Source: Cryomorphaceae bacterium
GTDB taxonomy: Bacteria > Bacteroidota > Bacteroidia > Flavobacteriales > Schleiferiaceae
Direction: 5' to 3'
DNA: 8,932 bases
NCBI GenBank assembly: GCA_022565745.1
Contig: JAIUMB010000094.1
Location: 1 to 8,932 of the forward strand
A program made the position numbers and the translations under genes. The notes under the pieces are model-generated. The model was given only the letters and a program-made list of their open reading frames with translations, did not search any database and was not told where the DNA came from. This document shows positions 1-7,500 of this stretch, one piece after another; the first letter of the stretch is position 1, and each line of letters begins with the position of its first letter.

Positions 1-1053
1 ATGAAAAAATGGAAGTACTTGGCCGTTTACACAACGCCTTGTTTGGTGGTGTTGTCGATTTACCTGCCTGGCTGGTGGTCTTATACGGCATTGGTGGTGC
101 TTTTTGGTGTGGTGCCTGGTTTGGAGCTATTTACCAAAGCTTCAACAGCCAATCTCAGTGCGCACGAGGAAGAGGCGGCCATTAAAGACCGTAGCTACGA
201 TTGGATTCTGTACGGACTGCTGCCCCTGCAATTTGTCGTACTCGTTTACTTTCTACGAGAAATCAAACACCCCATGCCCTTCTACGAGTGGTTGGGCAAC
301 GTTACCGCTATGGGCTTGGCTTGTGGCGTCATCGGAATCAATGCCGCGCATGAATTGGGGCACCGACTGACCAAATATGAGCAGAATATGAGTAAAGCGC
401 TATTGATGACCTCATTGTACATGCACTTTTTCATCGAGCACAACCGCGGCCATCACAAGCACGTGTCGACCGACGAAGATCCGGCCTCTGCCCGTTACGG
501 CGAGTCTTTGTTTGCCTTTCACCTGCGTTCCATCATCGGATCGTGGTTGTCGGCCTGGAAACTGGAGGCGCAGCAACTCGAGCGACAAGGCCGCCCCTTT
601 TGGTCGTGGCACAACGAAATGCTCCGATTTCAAATCATACAGCTGATGTTTTTACTCCTCATCGGATTGATTTTTGGCGGACAAGCCCTCATGGCTTTTG
701 TGATCGCCGCCTTGATTGGTATTTTGCTGCTGGAAACCGTGAATTACATCGAACACTACGGACTCCGACGCAAGAAGACAGAACGCGGATACGAGCGCAC
801 CATGCACGTCCATTCTTGGAACTCCAATCACCCCATTGGCCGATTGTTGTTACTGGAACTATCACGTCACTCCGATCACCATTACATGGCCAGCAGAAAG
901 TACCCTTTACTGCGCCATTTCGACGACAGTCCGCAAATGCCCACCGGTTATCCAGGCATGATGCTATTGGCCATCATCCCCCCACTATGGTTTAGGGTGA
1001 TGCATTCACGCATCCACCCCCATTCAGAGATCAACAATCAGAAATCAGCCTAA
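1..1053 (+). CDS. alkB: AlkB-type alkane 1-monooxygenase (membrane di-iron hydroxylase)
   Basis: Integral-membrane non-haem di-iron enzyme that hydroxylates the terminal carbon of medium-chain n-alkanes, taking electrons from rubredoxin. The 350-aa product carries the family's histidine boxes in order: HELGH at 117-121, EHNRGHHKHV at 146-155 followed by the usual EDPASAR stretch, NYIEHYG at 248-254, and LSRHSDHH at 287-294 (the family form is LQRHSDHH, so Q is replaced by S). Hydrophobic segments near 7-47, 70-88, 100-116, 213-245 and 318-332 fit the multi-pass fold. The length is normal to slightly short for AlkB. The ATG is the first base of the window, so an upstream start or ribosome binding site cannot be judged. 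No rubredoxin gene lies nearby. The stop overlaps that of the convergent trxB. Related fatty-acid desaturases share the fold, but the NYIEHYG and RHSDHH boxes favour AlkB. Confidence 0.93.
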   Translation: MKKWKYLAVYTTPCLVVLSIYLPGWWSYTALVVLFGVVPGLELFTKASTANLSAHEEEAAIKDRSYDWILYGLLPLQFVVLVYFLREIKHPMPFYEWLGNVTAMGLACGVIGINAAHELGHRLTKYEQNMSKALLMTSLYMHFFIEHNRGHHKHVSTDEDPASARYGESLFAFHLRSIIGSWLSAWKLEAQQLERQGRPFWSWHNEMLRFQIIQLMFLLLIGLIFGGQALMAFVIAALIGILLLETVNYIEHYGLRRKKTERGYERTMHVHSWNSNHPIGRLLLLELSRHSDHHYMASRKYPLLRHFDDSPQMPTGYPGMMLLAIIPPLWFRVMHSRIHPHSEINNQKSA

Positions 1054-2006
1054 GCTTCCACCATCGACTCAATCTCCGCCAAATACTTCTCAGCATCAAG
1101 GGCGCCCATACAGCCAGATCCAGCAGCGGTAACTGCCTGACGGTAGTGTTTGTCTTGCACATCGCCGGTGGCAAATACCCCCGGAAGATTGGTTTTAGAC
1201 GTTCCGGGAATGGTTTTGATGTAACCCGTTTCGTCCATATCAAGCTGACCTTTTACAATGCCCGAGTTGGGTGTATGACCAATGGCCAAGAAAAATCCCT
1301 CCGCTTCAATGACACTTTCTTCGCCCGTCTTATTGTTTTTCACCTTTACGCCGGTAACTGTTTTGTCGCCGAGTACCTCTAACGTTTCCGTATTGTAGAG
1401 AATCTCGATATTTGGCGTATTCTTCACGCGGTCTTGCATGATTTTAGAGGCACGCATTTCGTCGCGACGCACCAACATGGTGACCTTCGGACAAAGTTTT
1501 GAAAGGTAAGACGCCTCTTCACAAGCCGAGTCGCCCGCACCCACGATAACGGTGTTTTGGCCTTTAAAGAAGAACCCATCGCAAACGGCACATGCACTCA
1601 CCCCGTGGCCCATCAGGCGTTTTTCACTTTCCAGACCGAGGTATTTGGCCGACGCACCGGTGGATAGAATCACTGTTTGCGCTTCAATCACCTCACTGTC
1701 GTTAACCGTCACTTTATGCCACCCTCCTTTTTCGGTAGAGAGCTCCGTTTTCGACACATATCCAATGCGGATATCCGTACCAAAGCGTTCGGCTTGTTTT
1801 TTAAATTCCTCCATCATTTCCGGGCCCTGAATGCCCTCGGGATATCCAGGGAAATTTTCAACATCGGTGGTGGTGGTCAACTGACCGCCCATTTCCATTC
1901 CGGTAATCATTACCGGCTTCATATCGGCGCGTGCTGCGTAAATGGCTGCGGTATATCCTGCTGGACCACTGCCTATAATCAGGCATTTGATGCGTTCTGT
2001 ACTCAT
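1050..2006 (-). CDS. trxB: Thioredoxin-disulfide reductase
   Basis: Cytoplasmic FAD enzyme that uses NADPH to reduce thioredoxin. The 318-aa length is typical of the low-molecular-weight bacterial form. The FAD-binding GSGPAG lies at 12-17, the redox-active pair is C139-A-V-C142 followed by DG, the NADPH-binding GAGDSA is at 156-161, the VRRDEMRAS phosphate-binding segment is at 179-187, and the C-terminal FAD motif ATGDV is at 279-283. All key residues are present. The ATG at 2006-2004 places the FAD motif 11 residues from the N-terminus, as expected, and no Shine-Dalgarno is seen, as is common in Bacteroidota. The gene converges on alkB with a 4-bp overlap of stop codons (the shared bases are 1050-1053) and no room for a separate terminator. 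A TACCTTTG -7 element lies just upstream on the minus strand. Confidence 0.97.
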   Translation of the reverse strand: MSTERIKCLIIGSGPAGYTAAIYAARADMKPVMITGMEMGGQLTTTTDVENFPGYPEGIQGPEMMEEFKKQAERFGTDIRIGYVSKTELSTEKGGWHKVTVNDSEVIEAQTVILSTGASAKYLGLESEKRLMGHGVSACAVCDGFFFKGQNTVIVGAGDSACEEASYLSKLCPKVTMLVRRDEMRASKIMQDRVKNTPNIEILYNTETLEVLGDKTVTGVKVKNNKTGEESVIEAEGFFLAIGHTPNSGIVKGQLDMDETGYIKTIPGTSKTNLPGVFATGDVQDKHYRQAVTAAGSGCMGALDAEKYLAEIESMVEA

Positions 2007-2029
2007 ATTGTAAATCGTTTAAGAAGCCA

Positions 2030-2037
2030 CAAAGGTA
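2030..2037 (-). promoter_or_regulatory. Probable trxB promoter, -7 element TACCTTTG
   Basis: Read on the minus strand, 2037-2030 is TACCTTTG, a full match to the Bacteroidota -7 consensus TAnnTTTG, and it would start transcription about 17 nt before the trxB ATG. No clean TTTG -33 element lies at the right distance; the nearest candidate is a weak TTTA about 16 nt upstream. An identical TACCTTTG lies at 2080-2073 and could be a second start point, also without a clear -33 box. Confidence 0.5.
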
Positions 2038-2081
2038 GCAAAGGAAGTTATGCTAAACCGTGTGAAAAATCACAAAGGTAA

Positions 2082-2113
2082 ATTGGCAAATTAAAATTTA
2101 CAGTGTACTTTTG
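2082..2113 (+). promoter_or_regulatory. Promoter of the tRNA-Pro gene
   Basis: The -33 element is ATTG at 2082-2085 and the -7 element TACTTTTG at 2106-2113 matches TAnnTTTG exactly, with 20 bp between them. Transcription would begin about 6-8 nt further on, a few bases before the tRNA 5' end at 2127. This promoter lies back to back with the trxB promoter region. Confidence 0.7.
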
Positions 2114-2126
2114 CCGGCCTTTACTA

Positions 2127-2199
2127 CGGGATGTAGCTCAGTTGGTAGAGTACACGTCTGGGGGGCGTGTGGTCGCAGGTTCAAGTCCTGTCATCCCGA
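2127..2199 (+). tRNA. tRNA-Pro, anticodon GGG
   Basis: A complete cloverleaf of 73 nt. The acceptor stem CGGGATG (2127-2133) pairs perfectly with CATCCCG (2192-2198), and the discriminator is A2199. The D stem GCTC (2136-2139) pairs with GAGT (2148-2151), ending in a G-U pair. The anticodon stem is CACGT (2153-2157) with GCGTG (2165-2169), and the seven-base loop CTGGGGG places GGG at 2160-2162, which reads proline CCC codons. The G after the anticodon is the usual proline position 37. The T arm GCAGG-TTCAAGT-CCTGT (2175-2191) contains the TTCAA motif. CCA is not encoded. A single-tRNA transcription unit, with promoter and terminator both close by. Confidence 0.96.
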
Positions 2200-2201
2200 C
2201 T

Positions 2202-2232
2202 AAATCCTGTCCGATTCGGACAGGATTTTTTT
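2202..2232 (+). terminator. Intrinsic terminator after tRNA-Pro
   Basis: A 12-bp perfect stem, 2202-2213 with 2217-2228, encloses a 3-nt loop (ATT) and runs into seven T residues (2226-2232). The stem core is ATCCTGTCCG / CGGACAGGAT. It starts 3 nt after the tRNA discriminator base, so it ends the tRNA transcript. The A-rich foot would also give a U-tract on the other strand, but no minus-strand gene ends here. Confidence 0.93.
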
Positions 2233-2341
2233 ATTCTCCCCACTGCACCCCACTCCTTTACACCCTCTATTACAACTAAATACACAAACGAATAAACAGA
2301 AAACAATCAAACAACCACCCAAAAAATCATTCATATCCAGC
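2233..2341. other. Intergenic spacer, strikingly G-poor on the plus strand
   Basis: No gene is visible in this spacer. Between G2224 and G2340 the plus strand has only three G residues (2245, 2290, 2299) in 115 positions, and runs of C, A and T dominate. A plus-strand transcript could form almost no secondary structure. There is no inverted repeat, tRNA-like fold or convincing open frame. Confidence 0.6.
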
Positions 2342-2370
2342 TTGATATCCTAGATTTATCCCTATTTTTG
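2342..2370 (+). promoter_or_regulatory. Promoter of the alpha/beta-hydrolase gene
   Basis: TTG at 2342-2344 (-33 type) and TATTTTTG at 2363-2370, an exact match to TAnnTTTG, are separated by 18 bp. Transcription would start near 2377, leaving a leader of about 60 nt before the ATG at 2438. The first 30 nt of that leader (CA-rich, up to 2406) contain no G. Confidence 0.65.
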
Positions 2371-2437
2371 ACCTTTACACACACAAAACACCACTCACAA
2401 AAACACGGTGTGTGGTCACCTCAAAAACCATAGGATC

Positions 2438-3922
2438 ATGGATACCATTAAGTCTCCTTTCTACCCCATCATTTACATTCGCGGTTACGCGATGAATCAG
2501 TCGGCCATTGAAGACACCGTAGCCACCCCCTACATGGGCTTCAATGTGGGGTCAACGAAAATACGCCAGCAGTGGGACGAAAGCGTCGAGCGATGGATCT
2601 TTGAATCCCCGCTTATTCGCCTGATGAAAGACTACGGCTATCGCGACAATTACGCCGATGGCTCGGAGTCTTTAGAACGCATCCCTGCGAAAAGTGTAAT
2701 CATTCACCGCTATTACGATCAGGCCGATCGAGACATTGGCACCGGTGACGGACCGCCATCCATTGAAGAGGCCGCTGAATCCTTGAGTGATCTCATTGTA
2801 AAAACCCGCGACCAGGTCTGTGGTGACGATGCGGAATTAAGAGCTACATTTAAAGTTTATTTGGTCGCCTTCTCCATGGGCGGATTAATTGCCCGCTGTT
2901 TGCTGCAAAACGATGCCATTGGAGCGCCTGAGGCCAAACAAGCGGTTGATAAAGTTTTTACCTACGGTACCCCGCACAACGGCATTGACCTAAGAGGTGG
3001 CGCCAACATCCCCAGGTTTCTCGGCATGTGGGACGCCAACAATTTTAATCGCGAGCGCATACGCGAATACCTAAACCTCCCATCAAGCGCCAAACGCGTA
3101 GACACCCTCAACGGCAAATTCCCCGAATCGCGCTTTTTCACTTTGGTGGGCACTAACCACAAGGATTATAGTTTGGCCCGACTGGCCGTTGGCCCGATGA
3201 GTGACGGACTGGTGAAAATCAAAAACGCCGTTATTCAGAGCGCGCCCAGAGCCTTTGTCCATAAGAGTCACAGCGGCCCGTATGGATTGGTAAACTCCGA
3301 AGAAGGCTACCAAAACCTCGTTCGTTTTCTCTTCGGCAATGTCAAAGCCGTGGGCACCCTACATGTTGATCACCTGCCCCTACCCCCGTCAGTGGAAAAA
3401 GCAAAGACATCCGGCAGAACCGTTCGCGCCTCTTACTTCTTTGAAGCCACGGTTAGACCACGCGGATCTGTAGGGTACAAAATTAGCGAGAGAACCATGG
3501 AAAACGAATCGGCCGTCTTCCGCACCTTTGACGAACTCTTCAAGCCAGAAAACACCAAACGTGGCGTGGTCAGACCACCCGTTTTATTCTCATTATTTTT
3601 AGACACCTCCAAAATCACCGTCGGGAAAACCATCGTGTTTACCGTAGATATCAGTGTGCGCTCCACCGACTTTGTGGTGGGTAACAGCCGATTCTTTGCC
3701 CGTCGAATCCCCGAAGAAAACCTCTTCCGCGACAACTTAACCATTCGGGCCACGCCACAAAGCGACGGAACTTGGAAACTCCGTTTCAACCTCACCGATG
3801 AGGAATGGGGCGAGCAAACCGGTCATTCGTTTCAGTTAGACAACGACGGGTTCTACATTCCCCTTAAGTCCAAAAAAGGCTTCCGCGGGCGGTTGAAGGT
3901 GGCGATGAGCAATGAGCAATGA
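2438..3922 (+). CDS. Alpha/beta-hydrolase (lipase/PGAP1-like esterase) with C-terminal beta-rich domain
   Basis: A predicted cytoplasmic serine hydrolase of 494 aa; the substrate is unknown. The N-terminal 310 residues follow the alpha/beta-hydrolase plan: PIIYIRGYA at 10-18 would supply the oxyanion hole, the nucleophile elbow is A-F-S146-M-G-G (A where G is usual in GxSxG), a likely catalytic Asp is D256 in SDGLV, and the likely His is H278 in KSHSG, followed by the NSEEGYQNLVRFLFG ending typical of lipase-like relatives. There is no signal peptide. Residues about 315-494 form a separate part rich in alternating hydrophobic and polar residues, probably beta-sheet, which I do not recognise. 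I prefer the ATG at 2438 (AGGA just before it, downstream of a good promoter); a GTG at 2408 in the same frame would add ten residues. It stands alone as a single-gene unit. Confidence 0.82.
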   Translation: MDTIKSPFYPIIYIRGYAMNQSAIEDTVATPYMGFNVGSTKIRQQWDESVERWIFESPLIRLMKDYGYRDNYADGSESLERIPAKSVIIHRYYDQADRDIGTGDGPPSIEEAAESLSDLIVKTRDQVCGDDAELRATFKVYLVAFSMGGLIARCLLQNDAIGAPEAKQAVDKVFTYGTPHNGIDLRGGANIPRFLGMWDANNFNRERIREYLNLPSSAKRVDTLNGKFPESRFFTLVGTNHKDYSLARLAVGPMSDGLVKIKNAVIQSAPRAFVHKSHSGPYGLVNSEEGYQNLVRFLFGNVKAVGTLHVDHLPLPPSVEKAKTSGRTVRASYFFEATVRPRGSVGYKISERTMENESAVFRTFDELFKPENTKRGVVRPPVLFSLFLDTSKITVGKTIVFTVDISVRSTDFVVGNSRFFARRIPEENLFRDNLTIRATPQSDGTWKLRFNLTDEEWGEQTGHSFQLDNDGFYIPLKSKKGFRGRLKVAMSNEQ

Positions 3923-3962
3923 GGGGTGTTATGGGAGCTGTTAGATTTTTTTTATTTGTTAG

Positions 3963-4133
3963 TCAAACATCGACTTTCAAGTAGAAACCAGTTGTTACTT
4001 AAGAGCTGGTGACACAGTTACCTTAGAGTATTATTATTTAGATTCCGATCAAGAGTCAGGTGGCATCAGATACAAAGATATTTATTGTCCCATTGGAGGC
4101 AACATCGATGTGGTTATCGATTATGATTTTTAG
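3963..4133 (+). pseudogene. C-terminal remnant of an unidentified protein
   Basis: A 56-codon open stretch ends at TAG 4131-4133, has no ATG, GTG or TTG at its beginning, and is preceded in frame by TAG 3960-3962. The translation has protein-like character, with segments such as GDTVTLEYYYLDSD and the ending GGNIDVVIDYDF, alternating as in a beta-sandwich. It reads like the tail of a gene whose 5' part is lost. I cannot name the family. The codon use is more AT-rich than in the hydrolase upstream. It could also be a chance open frame; the regular pattern makes a remnant more likely. Confidence 0.4.
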
Positions 4134-4150
4134 CAAGAATTAATCGTCTC

Positions 4151-4408
4151 TTAAGCGCCGGTCACCCCACACGCACTTTCCAGAATACCACAGTCAAATC
4201 AGGAGGCTTCACCGGGCTTGCCGCTTGTGGTTTACTTACGAGAGCTTTGGGGCTTCCGTTCCTGGCGAAGGGATGGAGGACAATACTAAGGAACGCGTGT
4301 AAAAAAGCCGGCCTCAGCACCACCATCTACACCCACCTCACCGATGAGAAAGTCTGCAACATAAGCAGTCCGCTGGACGACTTAGGTTTGGACAATTCCA
4401 AAAAATAG
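4151..4408 (+). pseudogene. Tyrosine recombinase (XerD/IntI-like integrase) remnant, C-terminal end with internal deletion
   Basis: The frame ending at TAG 4406-4408 encodes ILRNACKKAGL (4283-4315) followed directly by STTIYTHL (4316-4339) and, after about ten residues, SPLDDL. In tyrosine recombinases KKAG(I/L) normally precedes the catalytic His-x-x-Arg box (TPHxLRHS) and the LLGH box, and only then comes TTxIYTH with the catalytic Tyr, here codon 4328-4330; the SPLD tail is typical of IntI and of many Bacteroidota integrases. Roughly 40-45 residues holding two catalytic boxes are therefore missing, so the protein would be inactive. The part from 4151 to about 4280 is open in frame but not recognisable, and no start codon for a full gene exists. 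It reads rightward toward the cassette that begins 70 bp later. Confidence 0.68.
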
Positions 4409-4418
4409 AGTAAGTTTG
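4387..4418 (+). promoter_or_regulatory. Probable promoter driving the cassette genes (Pc-like position)
   Basis: TTTG at 4387-4390 and TAAGTTTG at 4411-4418 (exact TAnnTTTG) are separated by 20 bp. The promoter overlaps the last codons and stop of the recombinase remnant and points into the two-gene cassette. The transcript would start near 4425 and cross the cassette boundary at 4477, with a leader of about 93 nt before the ATG at 4518. No other promoter match was seen between here and the first cassette gene. Confidence 0.6.
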
Positions 4419-4476
4419 GAGGCTGACAACGGAACCGAATAAAGTCAAAAAGGCTTCAAAGTTTCGTTTATATTAA

Positions 4477-4485
4477 GTTATGGGC
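4477..4485 (+). repeat. Left cassette boundary core site GTTATGGGC
   Basis: The nine bases GTTATGGGC are the exact reverse complement of GCCCATAAC at 8677-8685. In integron cassettes the first bases after the cleavage point (G|TT) are complementary to the first bases of that same cassette's attC site, because the two halves join in the circular form. This is the relation seen here. No hairpin of attC type lies immediately upstream, so the site looks like an attI-type or simple insertion junction rather than the end of another attC. Confidence 0.6.
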
Positions 4486-4517
4486 AACCTTAAAAAACCG
4501 ACAGCATAAGACAACAA

Positions 4518-7500
4518 ATGACTGAATCACAAATTGAATACAACCTTTCAGCTTATGTTGACCGAATTGAAAAGGACATTGAACTTGGCAATTTCAGGAC
4601 GACCAAAACAGAAGACTTTTTTCTTCGTGTTTTCAGTGTTGCTTACAATTTGACAAATCTTGAGAATCTCGCTTACGACAAGATAAATACAATTGCTATT
4701 GACCTTATTGATAGAGAAAAAAAGCTAGGGATTCAGGTGACAGCCCAGAAATCGAATGAAAAAAACAAAATTGATAAAACGATAACTGACACCATAGCTG
4801 AATGGAAAGACAAAGGAATCAGCACCCTTTGGATTTTTTTCATTTCTGAAACTGATTACATCAAAAAAAACATTGAAACAGCAAATTTATTTCTTGAAAA
4901 AGATGGTCTGAAAGTTTATATTAAAACTGTAAGAAGACTTATAGGTGACATAAACAAGCGAACTGTTGAAGAAAGAATTAGAATTGACGAACTTCTAAAA
5001 CAAGAAACGTCAACTGAATATAGCGGTCTTTCAAGATTGACAATTTTCAAAAGACTTAATAAAGGAGACAAAATTGTAAATGACCGCTTTTTCAATTTAT
5101 CAGAAACAATTTATTACAGTAAAAATGAATTATCAACCATAAGTTACCTTGCTAATGGTTTCAACAATGGAAAACTGAAAGAATACTCCATTCTAGGCAA
5201 TCCTTGTAGCGGAAAGACAACTTTTGCATATTCAATCATACAAAAAATAAGCAAGAGAAAAATTTTCTACATCAACCTTTCAAATCCTTCAATATCTGCA
5301 AGCCAGGTAATCGAAGAACTTATCCAAATTTCACACAATTACTCCTTTCTCGTAATTGACAATATTCACGACAATATTGAATTGTATCAAATAATCCGAG
5401 AACGTGTTTCAGCGTTGAAGTGGATTAACACGCTCTATCTTTCACGATACTACAAAACCTATGATGAATTTGATATTGAAAACATCTATCGGTTGATTGA
5501 AGGAATGGATTACTTTCGGATAGATACAAATGAAAACTTTGAAGAAAAAGTTTCAGGCATAATTTGGAAGAAAACAAAGTTCTTGAAAGACACGGGAAGT
5601 CAATTAGAATGGCGGAAAGGAGACTTTGAAAAAATTCTTATAAATATTAGCAGAAATCTCCTGAAACTTAATATTGCTTTAAGAATGTGGGAAAATAAAA
5701 ACTCACAAACCAATCCAATAACCTTTGATGAAATTGATTCAAATAAAATTTTGGAGCAGTTTTTTGCAGAGCACAAATTGGCTAAAATTAAAAGTGACGC
5801 TCTTTATACGTATTGTTTGTTGTTTAAAAATGATATTCCTTTTGTTCCATTAAAGGGAGCTTATGAAGAAAATTCGTTGTTACGTGAGAAGGGAATAATG
5901 CTTCAATATTTTAAAAGTGACTTCTGTTTCTTTCCGCATAAAGAATATGCCCAACTGATATTTGATGCTTTTAACCATATCGAAAATGGGATTACTCCAG
6001 CAAAGAAATTGTCATTGATTCTAAATTACATTAACTGTTTTGACACCAGAGAAAATAAAATTGGACTTCGGTTTATTCTACAAAAACTCAATTACTCGAA
6101 TGATAAAGAGATATTAGGGGACCTTTTAAATGATGAAAAAACATCTTTATTGCTTCAAAATGAAATTACAGACTCTGAAACCAAAGTTTCACAAGTAATA
6201 GCAACATTGAATATACTCTTTATCCATTCGGAAAAAATGGCAAAGGAACAACTTGAAACATATTACAATTCCTTTCTTGCCTTTTTCCATAAACACAAAC
6301 TAAGTTTATTCCTCGAAGACCACTATTTAGCATATACAAGATTGCTTCAAATCAGCAATCAGTTAGGAGTTAAGTTAAAGGACGAGTTTATTACAATCGT
6401 CCTTAAACCAAATGAAATAGCTAACACCAACTCAATTGTTGAGCTAACACTTCGGGTAAGTAGAAAAAATAGAGAATCTCAAACAATCCTACGCATACTA
6501 AACTCATTTACATTTCCTGAATGGCTTCAAATGATTTTAGGACTTCCGAAGCTTCCAAATATCACAAATTCACTTTCGGAATTAAACACTTCATCAGATT
6601 CCAAAAAGTTGCTTACAGGACTTTTTAGAAACATTGATTGGGACGAACAGTATCAAAAGGCTAAAAAATTAGAAATTGACCAAATAATAAAGTCATTCAG
6701 GGAAATCAGTGTAATTGATAATTCTATAGGCACTTATGTTTCAAGACAACTCTTTAAAAGTGCATTAGCAGATTCTTTGTTCGAGATAAAACTGAAAACA
6801 GCCAATCTTTCTAAGTATTCTAAAGGACTTTCAGATTTGTCCAAAATCAATCCAGTGTTTGTCAAAAATAAACTCACGAATGATTTAAAGTCGGGAATCA
6901 TTTATAAGAAGTTTTCAGAAGAACAAAGTATTTCCAATTTCACTGCAAGGGCATTAGAACTTCGGAAACTCATTGAAGATTCAAATTCATATTTTTCAGT
7001 TCTTTTTGAAATAGTATCGTCCAACAAATTTATTAAGAGTATTCAAGAAGAAACTAATTTGAACTATCTTTTGATTTTTACTGAATTTGCAGAGAAATAT
7101 TTGGCTTTTGAAGGTTCAATCATTGAGAAAGAGACATCAAAATCAATCACAAAAGTAATTGCCTCACTACCAGACAAACTTGATGCATTGAGCAATCCAA
7201 AATTTTTAAACGTAGAGAGTTTGAATTCAAATTTCATTGATTCAATTACTCATCAACAAATTGAACATTATTTTGAAACAAGGAAAATCACTTATGCAGA
7301 AGATTTATTCAGAGTATTATCTTCTATTGACAAAGAAAAGACAATTGAAAGATTTAGAAAATTAAACAAAAGTGTTTTGATTCGGGCATTACTGAATCCT
7401 GAACTTAATTTTAGTCAAGCAATTGAAAGTATCAATAAGCTAAAAAACAAAGTATACAAAAACGAACAGGTCAACTGCAACCCAAAGATAGCAGACATAT

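Noticed and set aside
543..995. 150-codon open frame inside alkB on the plus strand
   Set aside because: It lies in another frame of an alkB with all catalytic histidine boxes, and its translation is rich in Arg, Thr and His without protein-like pattern.
1677..2081. 134-codon plus-strand open frame opposite trxB
   Set aside because: It is the antisense of conserved FAD-binding codons and runs through the trxB promoter region; no family resemblance.
2127..2199. tRNA-Pro as an integration site with a duplicated 3' end
   Set aside because: I found no second copy of the tRNA 3' segment downstream in the window, and the intrinsic terminator follows directly.
2408..2437. GTG start giving a longer hydrolase
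   Set aside because: No Shine-Dalgarno, and the ten added residues are not lipase-like; the ATG at 2438 better fits the family N-terminus.
3433..3795. 120-codon minus-strand open frame in the hydrolase gene
   Set aside because: It is the complement of the C-terminal domain codons, with no promoter or recognisable motif.
3904..3922. Short tandem repeat of ATGAGCA at the end of the hydrolase gene
   Set aside because: Fewer than three 7-bp units; it probably reflects slippage at the stop codon and has no further structure.
3946..3953. Run of eight T after the hydrolase gene as a terminator
   Set aside because: No stable GC-rich hairpin precedes the T run.
4155..4178. PVTPHAL in another frame, resembling the TPHxLRH box of tyrosine recombinases
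   Set aside because: It lies upstream of the KKAGL segment, the reverse of the family order, is in a different frame and lacks the LRH continuation, so chance is likelier than a scrambled gene.
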